64,000 nt of DNA from Epithemia pelagica (taxonomy: Eukaryota > Bacillariophyta > Bacillariophyceae > Surirellales > Surirellaceae), in NCBI GenBank assembly GCA_946965045.2, contig OX337236.1, positions 2,108,001 through 2,172,000 of the forward strand, in the 5' to 3' direction. Under the pieces are notes generated by a model. That model was not told where the DNA came from. It searched no databases and was given only the letters and a program-made list of their open reading frames with translations. Numbering within the stretch: the first letter of the stretch is position 1; every line of letters begins with the position of its first letter. Shown one piece after another: positions 20,390-29,564 of the stretch. A program made the translations under genes and the position numbers.

Positions 20390-23300
20390 ACAAAAGGCAC
20401 CCTTAGACTATGTGATCCGTCCCGACCTAGATCCGACACATGTATTTGCTAGCACGAGAGAGGAGGAGATGTATAGCTACCCTCTAGGTGGCCCGTTCTT
20501 TCGCGACGATAACAAGGCGGTTTTCCGTTTGCTTAGTGACTTGGTCAAAGACCAGTCTGCAACATGGATACAACCATTTCAGGCATCCCAAGATGGCCGC
20601 CGTGCATGGCAGGCTCTTGTTACCCATTTCGATGGTGGAGGACAGAAAGAGAAACGTATCTCGAGGGCTGAAGCGACGATCGAATCCTTGACCTATAATA
20701 ATGAGCGAGTGTTTAGCTTTGATTCCTATTCGGCTAAATTACTCAAGGCGTTCCGTACCCTCGATGATACCCCCAGCCAGCGGACTCCGGCACACCAAGT
20801 TCGAGTTCTCCTTGAAAACATTAAGTTTACGACCCCCGAGTTCGCCGTCATCAAGAGTCACGTGCGTGCGAATTACCGATCGGATCTCCAAGGTGCAATC
20901 ACCTATATTTCTCGGGAAGTGTCGGAGATATTCCCGGCTGTTGTTCCAGGACAACGTAATCAAGCCCGCCACCGTTTTGTGTCCGAAGCCGCCTCACAGC
21001 AGCCACCCCAGAGTCGTGCCCGTAGTTTTTCTGGTCTTGAGCAGAACAACGGCATATACACCTTCTACGGTGTCGATGTCACCGACGTCACTCGTTGGTT
21101 CACGTCCCAGGAGATGAGAATGCTCGGGGCCAGTGGCCAAGCATACATTTATCAAGAGCGTGATCGATTGCAGGGGGGTGGTGTTGGTGGTGGCCGAGGC
21201 ACCCGTGGTGGCCGCGGATTCGGCGGCCGGGGACGAGGTGGTCGCGGTGGCGGTGGTGGACGTGGAATTGGCGAAATCCACACGAACGACCAGTCGGTCA
21301 TTACCGACATTACCAATGACCAAGGGGAGCAACGGTCGACGGCGACGGGGACGGAGACAGGGGCGAACGACCGTGGTAGCAACAATGGCCGTAGATTCGG
21401 GGGCGGGGCATACCAGGGAACCGGTGGTGGCAGTGAGAGCAATGGCGATAGACGCAGAGTCAGCGTGGTCAAATGTGGCCCGCAGAGACGTGTGGTGGGG
21501 AAAATGGAGAAGGTTTGGTTGTCGCATGAGAACGGAGACAAAGAAATGGGAAGAAATGAGATGGATACGATGGCGGATACTTGTTGCGCCGGGAAAAATT
21601 GGACGCTGCTTGAGACGACTGGAATGGAATGTTCCGTAAATGACTTCGCGGGGAATCAAGTGGGCAAAAGTTCCGTACCGGTTGCCACGTGTGCAACAGT
21701 CGTACGAGAACCGGGATCGGGAGTTGAAGTGGTTGTCATAGGACACCAAATGCTATGGTTCGGAGAGAAGTTAGATAAGTCGTTGCTAAATCAAAATCAG
21801 ATCCGGCACGCGGGACATGTCTTACGGGACGACCCCACGATGAAGAGCAATGGATTCGGAATCTGGGCAGATGGCCTACATATTCCGTTCGAAGTACAGG
21901 GAACCACAGTGTTCTTTGAGTCACGTGCACCAGATCGACATGAGATTGAAACGCTACCGTCGGTTACGATTACCCGACAAGAGTTATGGGACCCGCATCA
22001 TGTCAATATTACAAGCCCGCAGTCAAGTCCCTACCAGGAAGCGTACGGTGACACCGACGCCGAAATCGGCCTTGTCTCGAGCTTGTTAGCACCGTCGGGA
22101 ATAGTCCGCAAGCTGACAGCGGTCCCGGTCCCGCGAGTTCGACAGGTTGCGACCGATCGACACTCGGAAGTTACTCCCGAACTACTCAGTCGCAAGTGGA
22201 AGATCGGGTTAGATACGGCTCGGGCAACCCTCCGAGTGACCACCCAACGTGGTATCCGAACGGCGGTGGCGCCAATTACGCGGCGCTATAGGGTGGACAA
22301 CTTGGCACTTCATCGAAATCGCTTACAAGGACGGTTCTTTACTGATACATTGTTTTCTAAAACGCTATCGCTATCCGGCAACAAGTGTGCACAAGTTTTC
22401 ACCGACGGCCAGTTCTCCACTGTATACCCACTCGAGAGCAAGGCACACGTCGGACGGGCCCTTGCCCGTTTCATAGACGAAGTGGGTGTTCCGGAGAGTC
22501 TGACTGCCGACCTAGCAGGCGAACAGGCCGGTTCTTCAACTCTCTTCAACAAGCTGGTCCGGTTTCACCGGGTCGATATGCGTTGGTCCGAAAAGGGTAC
22601 GGGGAAACAAAACCACAAAGCCAAACGGGAGATCGGGCTCCTGAAGCAACGGTGGCACCGCCGTATGGCCGATTCCAACGTCCCACGTCGCTTGTGGGAT
22701 TTCGGCCTTGTTTACGAAACCGGGCTGCTCAGCCGTATTGCCCGGGGACCAGACGGGCGCTCAGGTGTCGAACGCATTACTGGCAACACGCCTGACATCT
22801 CCGAATGGGTTGATTTTGCTTTCTATGACTTGGTTTGGTATCACAATAACGACAAAGTTGATGCAACGGACGAGCAGGTACACCTTGGCAGATGGCTGGG
22901 AATCGCTCACCGAATCGGTTCGGATCTTTGCTACTGGATCCTCACGAAAAGTGGCAAAGTGGTCGCCCGTACAACCGTGCAACACGTCACCAAGGATGAC
23001 CTTAGCAAACCGGAGATTGTCGAAAAGGTAAAGCAATTCGAGTTGATTGTTGCAAATCGTCTGGACGAGCGTGATTTTACGGACAATAATAGTGGTGGAC
23101 CAGGATACCTCGAAGACGTTTACATCGAGGAAGAAAAACGGGGACGAGCGGGAGTAGTGCCCACTGACGAAGAATACGGGAACATGATCCAAGAGGAGAT
23201 ACCAGAAGTCGACGACAACGAGCCCGAATATGATGAATATGTTGGCACCCAAGTCCAGATAGACGTCGGAGGCGAAGCGCTTATAGGAACCGTAGAGAAA

Positions 23301-24755
23301 CGACAAAAAGGGTTAGACGGGAAGCCAACTGGGAGAAAACACCATAATCCGAAATTCGATACGAGAACTTACTCAGTTAAATTCCCAGGCGGGGTTGTGC
23401 ATGAATTTACGGCAAATGTAATTGCCGAGAACATGTTCTCAAGGATGGACGACGAGGGAAAGCGACACTTCGTCGTTAGCGAGATCGTTGGGCACAGGAG
23501 AAGCGGGGACGCCGTGTCGACCGAAGATGGCTTTTACCTTTCCAGCAATGGAAATAAGCATAGCAGGAAAACCACGAAGGGATGGGAGATTGCCGTCGAA
23601 CTGAGGGACGGTACGCAGATGTGGCTGCCGCTGAAAGATGTGAAAAATGGATACCCGATGGAGTTAGCAGAAAACGCGGTCGCGCAAGGAATTGAACAGG
23701 AACCAGCGTTCCATTGGTGGGTCCCGGCTACGCTCAACCACATGAGGAGGATCCTAAAGAAGGTAAAGAAAAAATACTGGAGAACGACACATAAGTATGG
23801 GATTAAACTTCCCCACTCCGTAGAAGAGGCCCTGAAAATTGATCGAATCACGAGCACGACCTATTGGAAAGACGCGATCGAGAAGGAGTTGAGAGTTGTG
23901 AAAGTGGCTTGGGAATCACGGGAAGATCTGGATTTGGGGGAGGTCCGAGCCGGGCGGCAACTAATCGGTCACACAGAAATTACTTGTCATATGGTTTTTG
24001 ATGTGAAAATGGACCTGACCCGAAAGGCCCGACTAGTCGCAGGAGGCCATCTTACCGACGCTCCCAGTAGCCTGACGTACTCCAGTGTCGTCAGCAGGGA
24101 TTCAATCCGGATAGCATTTCTACTTGCTTCACTCAATAACCTGAAAGTGCTGGCCTGTGATATAGGAAACGCCTATTTGAATGCCCCATGCCGCGAGAAA
24201 ATTTGGTTTCTCGGTGGTCCTGACGTTGGGACTGAATACCAAGGAAAGGTTTGCGTTATGGTGCGGGCATTGTACGGCCTCAAGTCGTCAGGTGCGAGTT
24301 GGAGGGCTACATTGATGGCCACTCTGTACGAGATGGGCTTCGAAGACACGAAGGCGGATCCATGCGTACTCCGACGCAAAGCGAAGAAAGACAGTGGAGA
24401 AGAGTACTACGAACTCATTCTAGTTTATGTTGATGACATCCTACTCGTGAGTCACAACCCACAGCCCGTCCTTGATGAGATCAACAAACATTACAAAATC
24501 AAGGCGGGCAGCATCGGTGAGCCGTCAACATATCTCGGGGCTCAAATATACAAGCATAACTTACCGGATGGAAACTGGGCATGGGGTATGTCCAGTGAGA
24601 AATATGTTACCAACGCCGTCAAGATCGTCGAAGGCTTACTCCAAGAAGACGGGGACGGTCACCACTTGAAAACAACCGCGAGAGTCCCCGTGCCAACATC
24701 TTATAAACCCGAACTGGACACGAGCCCTGAACTTGATGCTGACCTCACAGCCTGA
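20202..24755 (+). CDS. gag C-terminal part, protease, integrase and reverse transcriptase (copia polyprotein)
   Basis: Open for 1517 codons; homologous coding sequence starts near 20320, after the C-run frameshift. Order: gag helices; Gly/Arg-rich nucleic-acid-binding stretch; protease-like DTMADTCCAGKNW, with DTCC where DSGA is usual; integrase with the Asp of RFFTDTLF, the Asp of ESLTADLAGEQ and the Glu of HKAKREIGLLKQRW; reverse transcriptase with SRDSIRIAFLLASL, ACDIGNAYLNAP, RALYGLKSSG and the catalytic YVDD. A TGA at 24753-24755 interrupts just before YQQLIGILRW, separating RNase H. With one frameshift and one nonsense codon, this copy is recently decayed rather than ancient. Confidence 0.9.
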   Translation: MRVDKDELSVMEISTSTNSRKPWMAWKFKLRSLLHLILNPLKEENWEEWSQEFQTYLSHIPGKQKAPLDYVIRPDLDPTHVFASTREEEMYSYPLGGPFFRDDNKAVFRLLSDLVKDQSATWIQPFQASQDGRRAWQALVTHFDGGGQKEKRISRAEATIESLTYNNERVFSFDSYSAKLLKAFRTLDDTPSQRTPAHQVRVLLENIKFTTPEFAVIKSHVRANYRSDLQGAITYISREVSEIFPAVVPGQRNQARHRFVSEAASQQPPQSRARSFSGLEQNNGIYTFYGVDVTDVTRWFTSQEMRMLGASGQAYIYQERDRLQGGGVGGGRGTRGGRGFGGRGRGGRGGGGGRGIGEIHTNDQSVITDITNDQGEQRSTATGTETGANDRGSNNGRRFGGGAYQGTGGGSESNGDRRRVSVVKCGPQRRVVGKMEKVWLSHENGDKEMGRNEMDTMADTCCAGKNWTLLETTGMECSVNDFAGNQVGKSSVPVATCATVVREPGSGVEVVVIGHQMLWFGEKLDKSLLNQNQIRHAGHVLRDDPTMKSNGFGIWADGLHIPFEVQGTTVFFESRAPDRHEIETLPSVTITRQELWDPHHVNITSPQSSPYQEAYGDTDAEIGLVSSLLAPSGIVRKLTAVPVPRVRQVATDRHSEVTPELLSRKWKIGLDTARATLRVTTQRGIRTAVAPITRRYRVDNLALHRNRLQGRFFTDTLFSKTLSLSGNKCAQVFTDGQFSTVYPLESKAHVGRALARFIDEVGVPESLTADLAGEQAGSSTLFNKLVRFHRVDMRWSEKGTGKQNHKAKREIGLLKQRWHRRMADSNVPRRLWDFGLVYETGLLSRIARGPDGRSGVERITGNTPDISEWVDFAFYDLVWYHNNDKVDATDEQVHLGRWLGIAHRIGSDLCYWILTKSGKVVARTTVQHVTKDDLSKPEIVEKVKQFELIVANRLDERDFTDNNSGGPGYLEDVYIEEEKRGRAGVVPTDEEYGNMIQEEIPEVDDNEPEYDEYVGTQVQIDVGGEALIGTVEKRQKGLDGKPTGRKHHNPKFDTRTYSVKFPGGVVHEFTANVIAENMFSRMDDEGKRHFVVSEIVGHRRSGDAVSTEDGFYLSSNGNKHSRKTTKGWEIAVELRDGTQMWLPLKDVKNGYPMELAENAVAQGIEQEPAFHWWVPATLNHMRRILKKVKKKYWRTTHKYGIKLPHSVEEALKIDRITSTTYWKDAIEKELRVVKVAWESREDLDLGEVRAGRQLIGHTEITCHMVFDVKMDLTRKARLVAGGHLTDAPSSLTYSSVVSRDSIRIAFLLASLNNLKVLACDIGNAYLNAPCREKIWFLGGPDVGTEYQGKVCVMVRALYGLKSSGASWRATLMATLYEMGFEDTKADPCVLRRKAKKDSGEEYYELILVYVDDILLVSHNPQPVLDEINKHYKIKAGSIGEPSTYLGAQIYKHNLPDGNWAWGMSSEKYVTNAVKIVEGLLQEDGDGHHLKTTARVPVPTSYKPELDTSPELDADLTA

Positions 24756-25586
24756 TATCAACAGTTAATCGGGATCCTCCGGTGGGCGGTCGAACTCGGA
24801 CGTGTCGACATCTACCTCGAGGTTTCATTGTTGTCTCAATTTCTGGCAAGTCCGCGAAAAGGGCATCTAGAAGCCGCGTACCACATTTTTGCATTCTTGA
24901 AGACTCACGTGAAGCTGAAGCTTGTCTTCGATCCCAAGGATGTTAAGTTGGATGAGTCATGTTTCCATCGGGTGTCGACCTCCGAGTGGAAAGAATTTTA
25001 TGGGAATGTGGCCGAGGAAATCCCTGTCGACATGCCAACACCCCTTGGACGAGCCGTCAGTACGACTTGCTTCGTCGATGCGGATCACGCCGGGAATCTT
25101 GTGACTCGCCGATCTCACTCCGGCATCATCATCTTTATTCAGAACGCGCCCATCCTCTGGTACTCTCGAAGACAGAACACTGTCGAAACGTCAAGTTTCG
25201 GCAGCGAGTTCGTCGCGATGCGGATTGCGAAAGAGATGATTGTTGGTTTGCGTTATAAACTCCGGATGTTTGGTACTCCCGTCGAACAACCAACCGATAT
25301 TTTATGCGACAACCGCGGCGTCGTCAAGAACACAAGCATTCCATCGTCCGTGCTGAGCAAGCGCCATAACGCGATCAACTACCACTCCGTCCGTGAAGCC
25401 ACGGCTGCTTCGATCATCCGCGTCGGGAAAGAAGATACTGCCACCAATATTGCCGACTTGTTCACCAAAATGTTACCCCGTGAGCGTCGAAATGAGCTTC
25501 TCTCACAGTTCACATATTCGGCCGCATTCGGATCCTCTGGACCGCCGGTTATCGATTCACGGGTCGCGACTCCGTCCGATCTTTGA
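24756..25586 (+). CDS. RNase H domain of the copia polyprotein (cut off by an in-frame TGA)
   Basis: Continues the reading frame beyond the TGA at 24753. It has YQQLIGILRWAVELGRVDI, DADHAGNLVTRRSHSG, a VETSSFGSEFVAMRIA helix with the catalytic Glu, DNRGVVKNTS and the family signature NIADLFTKMLP. These are the copia RNase H residues. An ATG at 24828 is the first in frame, but the domain starts earlier. Confidence 0.85.
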   Translation, partial: YQQLIGILRWAVELGRVDIYLEVSLLSQFLASPRKGHLEAAYHIFAFLKTHVKLKLVFDPKDVKLDESCFHRVSTSEWKEFYGNVAEEIPVDMPTPLGRAVSTTCFVDADHAGNLVTRRSHSGIIIFIQNAPILWYSRRQNTVETSSFGSEFVAMRIAKEMIVGLRYKLRMFGTPVEQPTDILCDNRGVVKNTSIPSSVLSKRHNAINYHSVREATAASIIRVGKEDTATNIADLFTKMLPRERRNELLSQFTYSAAFGSSGPPVIDSRVATPSDL

Positions 25587-25627
25587 TTGCAAACCATGCG
25601 ACATGTCCTCGCTGCTTTGCCGGGGAC

Positions 25628-25699
25628 TGTTTATTACGTATCGAACGTGACTCGTCATATCACGGGAATGGAACGTTCCAGGAACGTTCCTTTAGTATT
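25628..25699 (+). repeat. 3' LTR, first piece
   Basis: Matches 19100-19171 and stops at TAGTATT (25693-25699), which reappears at 28006-28012 where the LTR resumes. Confidence 0.8.
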
Positions 25700-25717
25700 A
25701 ATACTTCCCGGTGTGGT

Positions 25718-25867
25718 GTCCTTTCAAGGAGGGACCGCCCGGCGCGGAGGGTAGAATGACGAGGAGGGCAATGGTCGAGGAGGGCGCACGCCCGACAAGA
25801 CAATTGCCCGTCGAGTCATTCTCCCGACAAGCCGGGCGCGCCCGACGCGAGAGGACGGCCAGACACA
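25718..25867 (+). repeat. 150-bp GC-rich inverted repeat, copy inside LTR insertion
   Basis: Reverse complement of 18941-19090, including GGGCGCGCCCGACGCGAGAG. Internally prone to hairpins. Confidence 0.8.
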
Positions 25868-26042
25868 GGGAAGTAGTAAACTTACTCCCTATCAAGCTGT
25901 GTAGGTAGTGAGAATTCATGGAAGATATGTCACACTAGTGTCACGCATGTGTCACACAAGTGTCACACAGGAGAGGGAAACCGCGCGACCCGCACGAAAC
26001 TACTTCCCGGTCCTACAAAAAATTCCTACTCCTACTGTAGTA

Positions 26043-27961
26043 CTCCCTCCGGCTCTTTTTTATCGCACGAAGTTTTGAAAAATGACATAACGTCTCGAGC
26101 GCCAGCCCGTTGGCGCTAAAAATTATATAGATCGAAAGCTCTTTACAAGACCTACATTTCGATGTATAATTTGTATGTTCGATCTCTCATTCCTGGAGAG
26201 TTGTGGGCAACTAAAACAGGAAAATTGACAAAGACAGACTTTTGCGTACCGGTTCTAGACCCCCAGGCCCAGCCAAGCCATGCCACCTTCAGGGCAGGCC
26301 CGCAGGGGTGCAAAGTACAAGGAGTTACGGTCAGAAGACCGTGGGCGTGCGATTTCCATTCTCATGGCTTCTTGCCAGAATGGGTCCTTGCCCAGAGGTG
26401 CTCTTACATCCGTCGCCAAAATGTTTGATGTGCACCCCTCCACCATAAGTAGATTGTGGAAGCGTGCCGAGCGCACACGTGCCGAGGGCGTAATTCATTC
26501 GCCCGAAATTTCATCCGGGACAAGCTTGCGCGGACGATTTCGTATTTCTTCTTCTCCTGCGGTTAGGGAAACGGTTAAATCCATCCCCCTCATGATGCGT
26601 CGATCTCAGAATCAACTCTCCGCCGTTCTGGGTGTGGCAAAATCCACGGTGCAGCGATGGATCAAGAAAGGCAATCTTCGATCACACACCAGTGCTTTGA
26701 AGCCATACCTGACAGAAACCAACAAACTGGAAAGATACCTAATGGCAACTTCATTCATCAATCCCCAGAAACCCGGTGAGTACCAAGACATGATGGATAT
26801 GATACATGTGGATGAAAAATGGTTCCATGTTTCAAGGGATGGACAGCGCTTCCTGTTGACAGACGATGAAAAAGACCCCCTGAGAACCTGCAAACACAAA
26901 AGCCACATCACCAAAGTGATGTTCTTGTGTGCAGTTGCTCGTCCTCGCTTTGTTACAGCACTGAATCAGTGGTGGGATGGGAAACTTGGCATTTGGCCAG
27001 TTGGTGAGTGGGTTCCAGCACAGCGAAACAGCGTGAACAGGCAGAGAGGGACCCTTGTGTGGAAGAATACTTCTATCACTAGGGATGTCTACAGGGATCT
27101 ACTAATGGAATGTCTCATGCCAGCTATATTGGAGAAATGGCCAGAAGCTGACAGGAACAGAAGGACCCTGAGGATTCAGCAGGACGGAGCAAAAAGTCAC
27201 ATTCAAGAAGGGGACATCTACTTCGCTGAATTTCTGAGGGCCATGGAGGAGTTGGGAGTCAAGGCTGAGTTTTTCACCCAAGCTGCAAACAGTCCTGATA
27301 CAAATATCTGTGACCTGGGTTTCTTTCGTGCAATCCAGAGTCATAGTTTGATTGTTGGGTCGAGTGAAGGGCAACTGATTGAGTCGGTGCAGTCTGCCTT
27401 TGCTTCATACCCTAGACAGAAACTGAACCACACATGGCTTACCCTCCAGTCCTGTTTCAATCAAATAATTGAACAGGAAGGAGGGAATGACTACAAGATT
27501 CCACATATGAACAAACAGGGCATGGAGAGAAGGGGGGAGCTTCCCCATGTGCTGCAAGTCACAGACGCTCTCTCCAGCCCTACAAGCAGCAATCTGCAAG
27601 AGTAGAAACTAATCCTATTAGTCCTACAGAATACCTGGTTGACCTCCAATTGAGCAAGGAGGCAACCAGGGGCTACGGCCAATGATTGTACCCATAGGAT
27701 AGATCATTGTGTATTGCGTTGTTGTTGCTGCTGCTATTCGTGGTTTTTTTTGGTGGAGGGAGATTGCTGAACCGTTGAGGAGTGAAGATTGAAGGAATGG
27801 ATAGATTCTGTGGCACGTGTCACAGGGTATGTTCATCTCTAAAATTCGACTCCGAATGAGCCGGCCATCCTCCTGTAGAAATGTACCAGGTCCTACGACG
27901 GGTGTTTATGCGACTGATTTTTAGAAAAAAAATTCGTGCGATAAAAAAGAGCCGGAGGGAG
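26043..27961 (+). mobile_element. Mariner-like DNA transposon with perfect 29-bp TIRs
   Basis: Bases 26043-26071 (CTCCCTCCGGCTCTTTTTTA and onward) are the exact reverse complement of 27933-27961. A TA dinucleotide flanks each end (26041-26042 and 27962-27963), the target duplication of Tc1/mariner elements. The TIR start CTCCCTCC is the one known from plant mariner and Stowaway elements. A complete transposase lies inside. Confidence 0.93.
26280..27605 (+). CDS. Mariner-like transposase, plant type
   Basis: 441 residues. Helix-turn-helix-like segments in the N-terminal third (VAKMFDVHPSTISRLWKR, LSAVLGVAKSTVQRWIKKG) would bind the TIRs. The catalytic core has Asp178 (HVDEKWFH), Asp302 (IQQDGAKSH) and Asp345 (SPDTNICDLGFFRAIQS). 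The second and third Asp are separated by 42 residues; plant mariners usually have 39. LGFFRAIQS is the plant-type signature. The frame has no interruptions and, with perfect TIRs, this copy may be recent and possibly active. ATG at 26280 gives the full HTH region. Confidence 0.92.
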   Translation: MPPSGQARRGAKYKELRSEDRGRAISILMASCQNGSLPRGALTSVAKMFDVHPSTISRLWKRAERTRAEGVIHSPEISSGTSLRGRFRISSSPAVRETVKSIPLMMRRSQNQLSAVLGVAKSTVQRWIKKGNLRSHTSALKPYLTETNKLERYLMATSFINPQKPGEYQDMMDMIHVDEKWFHVSRDGQRFLLTDDEKDPLRTCKHKSHITKVMFLCAVARPRFVTALNQWWDGKLGIWPVGEWVPAQRNSVNRQRGTLVWKNTSITRDVYRDLLMECLMPAILEKWPEADRNRRTLRIQQDGAKSHIQEGDIYFAEFLRAMEELGVKAEFFTQAANSPDTNICDLGFFRAIQSHSLIVGSSEGQLIESVQSAFASYPRQKLNHTWLTLQSCFNQIIEQEGGNDYKIPHMNKQGMERRGELPHVLQVTDALSSPTSSNLQE

Positions 27962-28005
27962 TATAAAAATGTGAGACGAACTACCTACAAAGTCTGGTAT
28001 GGAGC

Positions 28006-28082
28006 TAGTATTTTACCTCCTACCGGTGTACTTGTCGGTCAAGGGAAAAGTAGATGTAACTTGTGCTTAGTCTTTTCTTAAC
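28006..28082 (+). repeat. 3' LTR, second piece
   Basis: Collinear with 19165-19241, 77 bp in both, with one visible difference (ACCGG for ACTGG). Ends CTTTTCTTAAC. Confidence 0.8.
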
Positions 28083-28093
28083 GCCATTCGTAA

Positions 28094-28146
28094 TCGAGTA
28101 GTAAATACACTACTCCGATAAATTCGAGTAGTAAATACACTACTCC
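28094..28146 (+). repeat. Two-copy tandem repeat with internal symmetry
   Basis: A 23-bp unit beginning TCGAGTAGTAAATACACTAC occurs twice with 30-bp spacing. Each unit is itself near-palindromic (GAGTAGT/ACTACTC). Confidence 0.8.
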
Positions 28147-28445
28147 CATATCTTCCTCTCTTTGTATGATACTCATTATTGACGTCATATCATTTTGAAC
28201 CCTTTATTCTGGTAGATTTTGCCATTTGGAACATTTTGATATATGATATTGTACACCGATTCCTTCGTTATCGCTCTCATCCTCTCGTTTGAAAGTTCAA
28301 CGATTTTCCTCATTTTTGTTGTCTGACTCCAAAGGTCCATGTTTGATTGCTGATTTCTTTCTCCCGAAGTACAATCAAGTGCCAACCTTCTCCATTCTGC
28401 TTTGTAACATTACAACGAACTGAAATACAAAAGGCCATGTCGTCA

Positions 28446-28816
28446 GCTACTATAGCTCCTCGGAATGGAAGTAGGATTTTCGTTTAATATAGCCTTATAT
28501 TGCCCACGACGGCCGCGCTCTCATACGCGAGCAAGTGCGGAGCTAAAAAAGCTAGTGCGGAGCAAAAAAAACAGTCCTGGGAAAAAAGTGTGACAGTTAA
28601 TTAGGGGGGACTCGGAGGTTATAGAAGCAAGCGACATCCCCTCTTGGTCGTGGGGGCACTTGGCGGGGCTTTTGACTCCTCGGCGGGCAATAGCTCCTCG
28701 TCGTGGACCGCCAAATCCGCTGACGCGGATTTAGAAGGCGGTCCACTTCTCGGAGCTATTGCCCTTCTCGGAGTCAATAGCCCCTCCTCGTGCCTCCCCA
28801 CTCCGCCGAGCGGATG
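28446..28816 (-). repeat. Long inverted repeat, right copy
   Basis: Reverse complement of 17556-17852 with about 75 bp extra. Contains a large foldback (arms 28665-28720 and 28725-28784 around TGAC). Confidence 0.75.
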
Positions 28817-29564
28817 TAGAATTACTACTTCCGATTCCATTGAAGATACGCAAACGTCCACAAGCGCCTATTCGCAACCATTGCTTGACTCATCAACCCA
28901 AGACAACGACTCAAGCCAAGTGTCATCAGTGCCTGCTCCAGTCCCTACCCAACCTTCACGACAACCACCACGACTCCGTTTCTCATATGCAAAGCGAAAG
29001 CTGTACGCACCGCATACATTTTGGCTCGATCCAACGTACACCGACAGGTTTCAGCAGTCGTTCCCTTCTCGCGACATGAGAACTCCGTTGGTTCTCGAAG
29101 GGCAAATTATCGCTTGTCCCACAACCAAAAATGGCCATATGTACGTGGTTTCATGGGACCAGCGTAATTTCCCCACGCTAAATCCTCAATGGGTGCGCCG
29201 CCAGTTCACTTCGTCGCCTTATATCAAGGAGAAGCTCCAGCAATTTATTGTGGACTTCGACGAAGCAACACTTGCACGGAAACATGAATCTCAGAGGAAT
29301 AACGCAACCGCACCTCCAGCGACAGTGACACAGACAGCCACTGCACCTCAACAACCTCTTGCAGAAACAAGAACGACAACGAACAATCCCTCGACTACTA
29401 TAGAGCCTGATCGACGGGCAACAAGAACTACATCGCCTCTCCAGCAAGGTACCAACGAAACAACAACGTCCGTCCCTAATACAATCGAGAGAGCACGACG
29501 ACGGGCAGCACTCACCACTGCAACTGGAGAAGAGTCGTCACCAGCTCTCTACCGACGTAGATAA
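28644..29564 (+). CDS. Open frame of unknown function in LTR insertion
   Basis: 306 codons open from a TTG; no early ATG is present, so it may be a fragment. The first 60 codons come from the foldback repeat. Residues about 110-220 look like a real domain (LYAPHTFWLDPTYTDRFQ, IIACPTTKNGHMYVVSWD, LNPQWVRRQF). The remainder is Thr/Ala/Gln rich, and the last codons (LYRRR) are LTR sequence. The position next to the long inverted repeat suggests the 5' end of a piggyBac-like transposase gene, but no catalytic motif is visible. Not recognised with confidence. Confidence 0.4.
   Translation: MVVGALGGAFDSSAGNSSSSWTAKSADADLEGGPLLGAIALLGVNSPSSCLPTPPSGCRITTSDSIEDTQTSTSAYSQPLLDSSTQDNDSSQVSSVPAPVPTQPSRQPPRLRFSYAKRKLYAPHTFWLDPTYTDRFQQSFPSRDMRTPLVLEGQIIACPTTKNGHMYVVSWDQRNFPTLNPQWVRRQFTSSPYIKEKLQQFIVDFDEATLARKHESQRNNATAPPATVTQTATAPQQPLAETRTTTNNPSTTIEPDRRATRTTSPLQQGTNETTTSVPNTIERARRRAALTTATGEESSPALYRRR

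Larger units (their letters stand above)
25700..28005. mobile_element. Insertion inside the 3' LTR (about 385 bp, itself carrying a mariner)
   Basis: Flanked by a 7-bp duplication TAGTATT of LTR sequence. Without the mariner it would be about 385 bp. It has no clear terminal inverted repeats and contains the 150-bp GC-rich repeat, three TGTCACAC-type motifs and no coding frame of its own. Element type not recognised. Confidence 0.6.
28083..29543. mobile_element. Second insertion in the 3' LTR, with piggyBac-like 5' terminal remnant
   Basis: Separates LTR pieces two and three and replaces 11 bp of LTR. It contains a short tandem repeat, the right copy of the long inverted repeat and an open frame with no domain recognised for certain. 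Its boundaries are inferred from the LTR alignment only. Confidence 0.5.

Noticed and set aside
28094-28146. CRISPR-like array
   Set aside because: Only two repeat units in a eukaryotic transposon block, with no spacers or cas genes.
17698-28604. One piggyBac element spanning TTAA to TTAA with TIRs CTGTCACAC
   Set aside because: The similarity continues on both sides of each TTAA, and the right copy lies inside an insertion in the copia LTR, so the two ends cannot simply be the termini of one element.
28644-29564. Naming this frame a piggyBac transposase
   Set aside because: No catalytic motif or clear domain match is visible and there is no early ATG; the link rests only on the neighbouring repeat, so it is left unnamed.
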